From Pseudobowmanella sp964228145 (lineage in GTDB: Bacteria > Pseudomonadota > Gammaproteobacteria > Enterobacterales > Alteromonadaceae), in contig CAXQZJ010000107.1 of assembly GCA_964228145.1 (NCBI GenBank), forward strand, positions 1-29,542: a stretch of 29,542 bases of DNA, in the 5' to 3' direction. Below, piece after piece: positions 15,458-22,348 of the stretch (position 1 is the stretch's first letter; each line of letters begins with the position of its first letter). Both the position numbers and the translations under genes were made by a program. The notes beneath the pieces were generated by a model. It had not been told where the DNA came from, made no database searches, and saw only the letters and a program-made list of their open reading frames with translations.

Positions 15458-16366
15458 ATGTCTAAAGATTTACTCACCTTTAGCCACTATAGTCCTGCGC
15501 AAATGCGTGAACTAGTGGATCTAGCCCATAGCGTTAAGCATCAAGCGCACAATTACGCCAATGTTCTGGCGGGTAAGAGCATTGCTGGCTTGTTTGAAAA
15601 GCCTTCCCTTCGAACGCGCGTTAGTTTTGATGTCGGCATTAATAAACTGGGTGGGCATTTCATTTATTTGGACAGTCAGAAAGAGCGATTAGGTGCACGC
15701 GAGTCGCTAGCTGATATGGCCGCCAATCTGGCCTGTTGGTGCGATGCTATTGTCGCCAGAGTCTTTGAACACAATACCTTAAGTGTGATGAGTGAGGCGA
15801 CAGACATTCCGGTGATCAATGCCTTGTGTGATTTGTATCACCCTTGTCAGGCATTGGCCGACTTTCTGAGCATTAAGGAGATCCTCGGTGATGTCCAAGG
15901 TGCGCACTTAGCCTACGTTGGCGACGGCAATAACGTTACGCACTCATTGCTGATTGTGGGGGCGCTGCTTGGTTGTCATATCAGCGTGTGCACACCAGAG
16001 GGCCATGAGGTCGACCCCACGATATTTGCTCATGCTAAACAGCTGGCCGGGCAAACCGGTGCCAGGTTGATGCAAACCAACGATATTGCTGACTTGCAGG
16101 AAGTGCAGTTTATTTATGCAGATACCTGGATCTCGATGGGTGACGATGCCAAGCCGGCTGAAATTAAACAACGGTTTGCACCTTATCAGGTCAATCACGC
16201 GATGATGGCGCGTACCGGGGCTGCCTATGTCATGCATTGTCAGCCCGCCCATCGAGACGTAGAAATAACATCCGCCTTGATGGACAGCGAGCAGTCCGTG
16301 TTGTTGCGTCAGGCAGAGAACAGAATGCATGCACAAAATGCAATTTTAATTAAATTACTCGCGTAA
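15458..16366 (+). CDS. argF: Ornithine carbamoyltransferase ArgF
   Basis: Makes citrulline from ornithine and carbamoyl phosphate in the cytoplasm. The 302-residue protein has the carbamoyl-phosphate loop SLRTR (50-54), HPCQALAD (128-135), the ornithine-binding region DGNNVTHS and the SMG loop DTWISMG. The cysteine loop reads HCQPAHR at 260-266, with Gln in place of the Leu found in most family members (HCLP). ATG 15458 is preferred over GTG 15452, being close after an AGAGAG ribosome site and beginning in family register. It follows argB by 12 bp. An acetylornithine-type transferase is less likely because argE is present nearby. Confidence 0.92.
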   Translation: MSKDLLTFSHYSPAQMRELVDLAHSVKHQAHNYANVLAGKSIAGLFEKPSLRTRVSFDVGINKLGGHFIYLDSQKERLGARESLADMAANLACWCDAIVARVFEHNTLSVMSEATDIPVINALCDLYHPCQALADFLSIKEILGDVQGAHLAYVGDGNNVTHSLLIVGALLGCHISVCTPEGHEVDPTIFAHAKQLAGQTGARLMQTNDIADLQEVQFIYADTWISMGDDAKPAEIKQRFAPYQVNHAMMARTGAAYVMHCQPAHRDVEITSALMDSEQSVLLRQAENRMHAQNAILIKLLA

Positions 16367-16379
16367 ATCGGAGGCGAAA

Positions 16380-17594
16380 TTGTCAATTCAATCAATTAAA
16401 AAAGTGGTGCTGGCCTATTCGGGCGGATTGGATACCTCGGCGATTATTCCTTGGCTAAAAGAAAACTATGACTGTGAAGTGGTCGCATTTGCGGCTGATG
16501 TGGGTCAGGGAGATGAGGAATTAGAAGGGCTGGAACAAAAAGCATTGGCCAGTGGTGCCAGTGAGTGTCATATCGTTGACCTCAAAGAGGCCTTTGTTCG
16601 TGACTACATTTATCCGACCGTAAAAACGGGTGCAGTGTATGAGGGGCTGTATCTGCTCGGCACTTCGATGGCGCGGCCTATTATTGCCAAAGCGCAGGTC
16701 GAGATCGCCCGCAAAGTGGGCGCTGATGCCCTGTGCCATGGCTGTACAGGAAAAGGGAATGATCAAGTGCGCTTTGAAGGCGCGTTTGCGGCACTGGCAC
16801 CTGACTTGACCGTGATTGCCCCGTGGCGGGAGTGGGATATGAGTTCCCGTGAAGACTTGCTCAACTATCTGGCTGAGCGGGGTATTAAAACGTCTGCGTC
16901 GGCAACCAAGATTTATAGCCGCGATGCCAATGCTTGGCACATTTCCCATGAAGGCGGCGAATTGGAAGACCCTTGGTGTGAACCGAGCAAGCAGGTTTGG
17001 ACCATGACGGTTGCTCCGGAAGATGCACCGGACCATAGCGAAGAGGTGTTGTTACAATTCGAGCAAGGGCAGCTGACCAGCGTCAACGGTGAAGCTCTGA
17101 GTCCTTATCAGGCGTTAGTGAAGTTGAATAACATTGCTGCAGCCCACGGCGTAGGGCGGATTGATATTGTCGAAAATCGCTTAGTCGGAATGAAGTCCAG
17201 AGGATGCTACGAAACGCCCGGAGGTACAGTATTAATGGCAGCCTACAAAGGCTTGGAGACATTAATTCTGGACAAACGATCAATGCAATATCGGGAACAG
17301 CTGGGTCTAGAGTTCGCACATTTGGTATACGATGGTCGCTGGTTTACACCGCTGCGTGAGTCTATTTTAGCCGGTGCGGATGTGTTCGCCGAAAAAGTGA
17401 CTGGTGAGGTTGTGGTTAAATTGTATAAGGGCACAGCTAACGTAACCAAACGTCGTTCACCTAACAGCCTTTACTCTGAAGATTTCGCCACCTTTGGCAA
17501 AGACGATGTTTACAATCAAAAACATGCAGAAGGGTTTATTCGGCTGTTTAGCCTGTCGAGTCGGATTGAAGCTTTGAAAGGAATGAAGGAGTAG
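16380..17594 (+). CDS. argG: Argininosuccinate synthase ArgG
   Basis: Condenses citrulline and aspartate with ATP to argininosuccinate. The 404-residue protein is of the short bacterial type, with the PP-loop AYSGGLDTS (12-20), GCTGKGNDQVRFE in the citrulline/aspartate-binding domain, and a helical C-terminal tail. The start is TTG at 16380, supported by a strong GGAGG (16370-16374) with a five-base spacer and by the conserved N-terminus immediately after; there is no ATG near it. It follows argF by 13 bp and precedes argH by 3 bp. Confidence 0.95.
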   Translation: MSIQSIKKVVLAYSGGLDTSAIIPWLKENYDCEVVAFAADVGQGDEELEGLEQKALASGASECHIVDLKEAFVRDYIYPTVKTGAVYEGLYLLGTSMARPIIAKAQVEIARKVGADALCHGCTGKGNDQVRFEGAFAALAPDLTVIAPWREWDMSSREDLLNYLAERGIKTSASATKIYSRDANAWHISHEGGELEDPWCEPSKQVWTMTVAPEDAPDHSEEVLLQFEQGQLTSVNGEALSPYQALVKLNNIAAAHGVGRIDIVENRLVGMKSRGCYETPGGTVLMAAYKGLETLILDKRSMQYREQLGLEFAHLVYDGRWFTPLRESILAGADVFAEKVTGEVVVKLYKGTANVTKRRSPNSLYSEDFATFGKDDVYNQKHAEGFIRLFSLSSRIEALKGMKE

Positions 17595-17597
17595 TCG

Positions 17598-18977
17598 ATG
17601 GCACTGTGGGGAGGGCGTTTTAGCGGTCAGTCCAGCAGTATGTTTCGTACTGTGAATGACTCATTGCCATTTGATCAGATTTTGGCAGAACAAGATATAC
17701 AAGGCTCGATTGCCTGGTCTCAGGCGATCGCCAGAGCCGGCGTAATTAGCGCTGAAGAACAGCAAACATTACAACAGGCATTAGAGCGCTTGTTAATTCA
17801 GGCAAAAAACCAAACACTGGATTTTGCTGCCAGCGATGCGGAAGACATACACAGTTTTGTTGAAGCCTGGTTGATTGATGAAATTGGCGATACAGGACGC
17901 AAGCTGCACACTGGTCGAAGTCGTAACGATCAGGTGGCAACCGATTTACGCTTATGGTCCCGAGAGCAGGTTCATGGCCTGATTGATGATCTACAGAATT
18001 TGCAAAAAGCGCTGGTTCAGTTAGCGGTACGCCTGCCTGATGCCATCATTCCGGGCTACACCCATCTACAGCGCGCCCAGCCAGTGCGCTTTGGTCATTG
18101 GTGCCTGGCCTATGTGGAAATGTTCAAGCGCGATGTTAGCCGGCTTGAAGATGCATGTAATCGGATGAATCAAGCACCACTGGGCTGCGGTGCATTAGCC
18201 GGCGGCGTGTACGATATTGATCGGCAACAGTTAGCTGAAAGTTTGGGATTCGACGGCCCCTGCCTGAATAGTTTGGATGCTGTTTCAGATCGTGATTTTG
18301 TGTTAGATATGCTGGCCGCGGCCAGTACCGGCATGATGCACTTATCGCGAATGGCAGAAGATCTGATCTTCTACAACAGTGGCGAAGCGGGCTTTTTGCA
18401 ATTGAGTGATGATGTGACCTCAGGTTCCAGCTTAATGCCCCAGAAGAAAAATCCTGATGCATTGGAATTAATCCGCGGCAAATGTGGCCGGGTATTTGGC
18501 GCGTTACAGGGGCTGCTGGTCACCATGAAGGGTTTACCTCTGGCGTACAACAAAGACATGCAGGAAGATAAAGAAGGTCTGTTCGATGCAATGACACAAT
18601 GGCATATCTGTTTGTCTATCGCGGTTGAGGTGTTGGACGGTTTGGCGCTAAACCAAGAAGCATGTCGTCAGGCCGCTCAGCAAGGCTTCGCCAATGCAAC
18701 GGAATTGGCCGACTATCTGGTCGCTAAAGGGGTACCGTTCAGAACCGCGCACGATTTAAGTGGACAAGCAGTATTGATGGCGATTGAGCATCAATGTGCA
18801 CTCGAAGACCTGAGTTTAAATCAGTTACAGACCATTCATCCTGACATCGACGAGGATGTGTACTCGGTATTGGATTTAGATAACTTAGTGGATAAACGGC
18901 GCTTTATTGGCGGTACCGGGAAAGTGGCAGTAGAGGCTGCAATTAAACGAGAACAGCAACGTTTGGGTATGGATTAA
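17598..18977 (+). CDS. argH: Argininosuccinate lyase ArgH
   Basis: Splits argininosuccinate into arginine and fumarate, the last step. The 459-residue protein (E. coli 457) belongs to the fumarase/aspartase superfamily, with TGRSRNDQVATD (105-116), H156 in GYTHLQRAQP and the signature loop SGSSLMPQKKNPD (275-287). It lacks the C-terminal acetyltransferase extension of the ArgH(A) fusions known in Vibrio and Moritella; the next gene is a separate argA instead. GGAG precedes ATG 17598. Confidence 0.96.
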   Translation: MALWGGRFSGQSSSMFRTVNDSLPFDQILAEQDIQGSIAWSQAIARAGVISAEEQQTLQQALERLLIQAKNQTLDFAASDAEDIHSFVEAWLIDEIGDTGRKLHTGRSRNDQVATDLRLWSREQVHGLIDDLQNLQKALVQLAVRLPDAIIPGYTHLQRAQPVRFGHWCLAYVEMFKRDVSRLEDACNRMNQAPLGCGALAGGVYDIDRQQLAESLGFDGPCLNSLDAVSDRDFVLDMLAAASTGMMHLSRMAEDLIFYNSGEAGFLQLSDDVTSGSSLMPQKKNPDALELIRGKCGRVFGALQGLLVTMKGLPLAYNKDMQEDKEGLFDAMTQWHICLSIAVEVLDGLALNQEACRQAAQQGFANATELADYLVAKGVPFRTAHDLSGQAVLMAIEHQCALEDLSLNQLQTIHPDIDEDVYSVLDLDNLVDKRRFIGGTGKVAVEAAIKREQQRLGMD

Positions 18978-18982
18978 CGACG

Positions 18983-20308
18983 ATGACCCTGAATCACCCA
19001 GACGCGATTCGCTTATTTCGCCATTCGGCCCCCTATATTAATAGTCATCGTGGCAAAACCTTTGTGGTGATGTTCAGTGGTGAAGCCATTGCCGATGATA
19101 ACTTTGAACGAATTATTCAGGATATTGCGCTGTTGAGTAGTCTTGGCGTGCGGCTGGTTTTGGTGCACGGTGCAAGGCCGCAAATAGATGAGCGTATTGC
19201 GTTGCGGGGCATCGAGGGGCGTTTTCATCAGGGCATGCGAATCACAGATAAAGCGACTCTGGAATGTGTGAAGGACGCAGCGGGGTCGTTACGCTCGCAA
19301 ATTGAAGCGCTGTTAACCATGGGACTACCTAATTCACCCATGCACGGTGCGCATATACGGGTATGCAGTGGCAATCTGGTCGTTGCTATGCCAATCGGCG
19401 TCAAAGACGGCGTAGACTATGAGCATTCGGGCAAAGTGCGCCGCATCGACACCGAGGGTATAAATGACCACCTCAATGATGGCTCGATTGTATTGCTGTC
19501 AATGATGGGATACAGCGCGACAGGAGAAGTGTTTAACCTCGCCCACCAAGAAGTCGCGATGCAAACCGCAATCGCTCTTAAAGCAGATAAGTTAATTTGT
19601 TTTACTCATGCTCAGGGTCTGTTGAGTCAGGAACAGCGTGTTTTGAGCACACTGGATGCAAGTCAACTGGAGAGTCTTATTCAACAGCCTGGGGAAAATG
19701 ATCCGGCGACGTTGCACGCTGTTGCAGGGGCATTGGAAAGTGGTGTATCACGCTGTCATTGCATTAGTTATCGTGAAGATGGGGCGTTGCTACAAGAGTT
19801 ATTTACCCGCGATGGTATTGGTTCACTGATATCTCGCCGTCAGTATGAGGTACTACGCCAAGCCAGTATTGATGATGTGGGTGGCCTGTTGAAGTTGCTG
19901 CGGCCGTTGGAAGAAGCTGGGGTGCTAGTTAAGCGCTCCCGCGAGTTACTGGAGTCGGAAATTAATCAGTTTATGATTATTGAGCGTGATAGTTCAATCA
20001 TAGGATGTGCCGCCTTGTATCCCTATCCTGAAGAAGGGTGTGGTGAAGTTGCCTGCGTTGCAACACATCGTGATTACCGTGGTGCAGCCCGCGGAGAGCG
20101 TTTATTGACAGCCATGAAGGTACGTGCGGCTGAGTTGGGGTTGACGCGCATCTTTGTGCTAACTACGGTGACTGCGCACTGGTTTTTAGAGCAAGGATTT
20201 AAACAAGTCACCCCTCAACACTTGCCGCGTCAAAAGCAGCAACTTTATAACCTGCAACGTAACTCCAAAGTGTTCGAGCTTCGTTTGGATGAAGGCTTGC
20301 AACGGTAA
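18983..20308 (+). CDS. argA: N-acetylglutamate synthase ArgA
   Basis: The first committed enzyme of arginine synthesis, acetylating glutamate with acetyl-CoA; in E. coli it is inhibited by arginine. The 441-residue protein (E. coli 443) has an N-terminal amino-acid-kinase-like regulatory domain (about 1-285: VVMFSGEAI, LVLVHGARPQID) and a C-terminal GNAT domain (about 295-435) with the acetyl-CoA loop VATHRDYRGAARGERLL. It begins 5 bp after argH with a weak GGAT ribosome site, so it is the last gene of the arg operon. With ArgE recycling absent, ArgA is needed to prime each round. Confidence 0.95.
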   Translation: MTLNHPDAIRLFRHSAPYINSHRGKTFVVMFSGEAIADDNFERIIQDIALLSSLGVRLVLVHGARPQIDERIALRGIEGRFHQGMRITDKATLECVKDAAGSLRSQIEALLTMGLPNSPMHGAHIRVCSGNLVVAMPIGVKDGVDYEHSGKVRRIDTEGINDHLNDGSIVLLSMMGYSATGEVFNLAHQEVAMQTAIALKADKLICFTHAQGLLSQEQRVLSTLDASQLESLIQQPGENDPATLHAVAGALESGVSRCHCISYREDGALLQELFTRDGIGSLISRRQYEVLRQASIDDVGGLLKLLRPLEEAGVLVKRSRELLESEINQFMIIERDSSIIGCAALYPYPEEGCGEVACVATHRDYRGAARGERLLTAMKVRAAELGLTRIFVLTTVTAHWFLEQGFKQVTPQHLPRQKQQLYNLQRNSKVFELRLDEGLQR

Positions 20309-20404
20309 CTTTGTTGCGCACACAGTGAGCATAATCTTCATTTGCACTGTACACTGAGAATACTGTTTTTTAATAGTTATCAATGACGTGTAATTGGAGA
20401 GACG

Positions 20405-21964
20405 ATGCAGGATATAAATCAGGATGAATTTGCCGAAGGTGTAACCCATCATCTGGAGCTACGCAATCTTACCCTGAGTGATTTTGATGACGTTAAAGCC
20501 TTGATGGATGTCGTGTACAAAGACGTCGGAGGTGCCTGGACTCGCAAAGAGTATGCTGCGCAAATCAGTACGTTTCCTGAAGGTCAAATTTGTATTGAAG
20601 ATAAAGGTAGGGTGATTGCAGCTGCATTTTCGGTGATCGTCGACTACGACAAATTTGGTGACAAACACACCTATGATCAGATTACCGGTGATGCCTACCT
20701 TACTACTCATGATCCAAATGGCGATGTATTGTACGGTGTTGATGTGTTTGTTTGCCCCGAATACCGTGGGCTACGTTTAGGTCGACGCTTGTATGAAGCG
20801 CGCCGGGATATTTGTAAGAACCTCAATCTGCGTTCGATAATGGCGGGTGGCAGGATTCCCAATTATGCGCAGTACGCTGATGAAATGTCGCCCTATGAGT
20901 ACATTGAGGCGGTCAAAAATAAAGACATTTATGACCCCATCCTAACGTTCCAGTTATCCAATGGCTTTGAAGTAAAACAAGTGCTCAAAGCGTATTTGCC
21001 CGAGGACAAGCAATCTAAAGGTTATGCAACGCTGCTGCAGTGGCATAACATTTACTATGATCCTGATGAAAGTAAACTGATTGGTGGGCGTAAACACAGT
21101 GCCCGGATTGGTTGCGTTCAATGGCAAATGCGTTATTTCCACGATGTGCATGAGTTGCTACAGCAAGTAGAATATTTTGTGGATGCCTTATCTGACTATC
21201 AGTGCGACGCAGCCTTGTTTCCAGAATTTTTCAACGCGCCTTTAATGGGCTTGAATCCCGCCGAATCGTCGATCGATGCGATTTGGCATCTGGCTACCTA
21301 CTCTGAAGAAATTCTGAAAAAGATTAGCCATTTAGCCGTTTCGTACAACATCAACATTATTGCCGGTTCATTACCGGTAATCGAAGACGATGAGTTGTAT
21401 AACATCGCTTATTTGTGCCACCGCGATGGACGTATTGAAAGTCAGCCAAAAATCCATCCTACCCCTCATGAGAAACGAGATTGGATTATGAAGGGCGGCG
21501 ACAAGTTGCAAGCGTTTGATACCGACTTTGGTCGAGTAGGTATACTGATTTGCTATGATGTAGAGTTTCCCGAACTCGCTCGCCTGTTGTCGGAAAAAGA
21601 AATCCAGGTGCTGTTTGTGCCGTTTTGGACTGATACCAAAAATGGCTACCTGCGGGTGCGCCGCTGTGCTCAGGCCAGAGCGATAGAGAACGAATGTTAT
21701 GTTGCCATTGCCGGCAGTGTTGGCAATCTTCCAAAGGTTGACAATGTTGATATTCAATATGGCCAGACAGCTGTATTTTCCCCTTCTGATTTCGCTTTCC
21801 CTCATGATGCAATTGTCAGTGAAACCACGCCGAATACGGAAATGACGCTCATCGTGGATCTCGACTTTGATAAATTGACGCAATTACAAAATGAGGGCTC
21901 AGTCAGAAATTATCTGGACCGGCGACGGGACCTTTACAAGGTTGAATGGTTAGGGGACAAATAG
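20405..21964 (+). CDS. GNAT acetyltransferase-nitrilase two-domain protein (YhcX type)
   Basis: A 519-residue cytoplasmic protein. Residues about 17-215 form a GNAT acetyltransferase-like domain (VDVFVCPEYRGLRLGRRLYE at 112-131 is the acetyl-CoA loop); residues about 232-515 form a carbon-nitrogen hydrolase of the nitrilase superfamily with triad E274 (LFPEFF), K349 (QPKIHP) and C383 (LICYDVEFPE). Length and order match B. subtilis YhcX. The substrate is unknown; an amide or N-acyl amine is inferred only from the folds. GGAG at 20396-20399 supports the ATG. It lies 96 bp after argA; co-transcription is possible but unproven, and no clear promoter or terminator was seen between them. Confidence 0.88.
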   Translation: MQDINQDEFAEGVTHHLELRNLTLSDFDDVKALMDVVYKDVGGAWTRKEYAAQISTFPEGQICIEDKGRVIAAAFSVIVDYDKFGDKHTYDQITGDAYLTTHDPNGDVLYGVDVFVCPEYRGLRLGRRLYEARRDICKNLNLRSIMAGGRIPNYAQYADEMSPYEYIEAVKNKDIYDPILTFQLSNGFEVKQVLKAYLPEDKQSKGYATLLQWHNIYYDPDESKLIGGRKHSARIGCVQWQMRYFHDVHELLQQVEYFVDALSDYQCDAALFPEFFNAPLMGLNPAESSIDAIWHLATYSEEILKKISHLAVSYNINIIAGSLPVIEDDELYNIAYLCHRDGRIESQPKIHPTPHEKRDWIMKGGDKLQAFDTDFGRVGILICYDVEFPELARLLSEKEIQVLFVPFWTDTKNGYLRVRRCAQARAIENECYVAIAGSVGNLPKVDNVDIQYGQTAVFSPSDFAFPHDAIVSETTPNTEMTLIVDLDFDKLTQLQNEGSVRNYLDRRRDLYKVEWLGDK

Positions 21965-21972
21965 TCCCCTAA
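21950..21972 (+). repeat. Perfect inverted repeat across the stop codon of the GNAT-nitrilase gene
   Basis: TTAGGGGAC and GTCCCCTAA form a nine-pair stem around a five-base loop, AAATA. The gene's TAG stop (21962-21964) spans loop and stem. No T tract follows (TTATGATC), so a classical intrinsic terminator is doubtful; a 3'-end stabilising hairpin is possible. Confidence 0.55.
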
Positions 21973-22199
21973 TTATGATCAGGCACCATCAACCGGCTCA
22001 TGCTGGCTTTTAGTTGTTCCGGATGACAAGGATTGTCATGCGCACGGCTCTGCCCAGAAGGCAAACCTTCCCGGAAACTTTTAATGGCATGCTAAACGGT
22101 ACACCTTGAACGTTTCCCGAGTTGACGGGGTGGGTTGATGACTACGGTGCCGATCATTGCCCCTTGGTTACAGTTCGGATAGGGTAGATGAGCATCACG
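21969..22199 (-). other. Gene-free gap with a broken minus-strand reading frame
   Basis: Between the GNAT-nitrilase gene and mrcA (21965-22348) no intact gene is recognised. On the minus strand one frame runs from after a stop at 22200-22202 to a TAG at 21969-21971 with only one internal stop (TAG at 22092-22094): about 35 codons, then 40. An ATG at 22155-22157 could start it. I do not recognise the product (it includes FREGLPSGQSRAHDNPCHPE). It may be a decayed gene end or chance. A plus-strand stem ATGACA/TGTCAT lies at about 22023-22039. Confidence 0.25.
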
Positions 22200-22246
22200 T
22201 TATCCGTAACACTTCAGCAGTACATCCATATCCTGCAATTTGGGGG

Positions 22247-22278
22247 TAAGATAAAGCTAGCACAGTCCTGTCCTAGCT
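22247..22278 (-). terminator. Possible terminator downstream of mrcA
   Basis: AGCTAG and CTAGCT arms (22255-22260 and 22273-22278) with inner ACA/TGT pairs form an imperfect hairpin. On the minus strand it is followed by TTTATCTTA, a modest T tract. It lies about 70 bp after the mrcA stop. Confidence 0.4.
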
Positions 22279-22348
22279 CAAGGCAACACCAAGGTTAATT
22301 AGTAAACGCTTGTTTTGCCAGTAAATTAAACTTTGCCCAAATTGTTCA

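Noticed and set aside
16521..17036. A 171-codon open frame antisense to argG
   Set aside because: It lies wholly within a certain gene, has no family resemblance and no ribosome site; it reflects codon bias of the opposite strand.
21371..21883. A 170-codon open frame antisense to the nitrilase domain
   Set aside because: The opposite strand encodes a conserved enzyme with an intact triad in this span.
22253..22280. A GCTAGC-rich palindrome looking like a familiar constitutive promoter design
   Set aside because: It has no proper -35/-10 spacing and is better read as a hairpin after mrcA.
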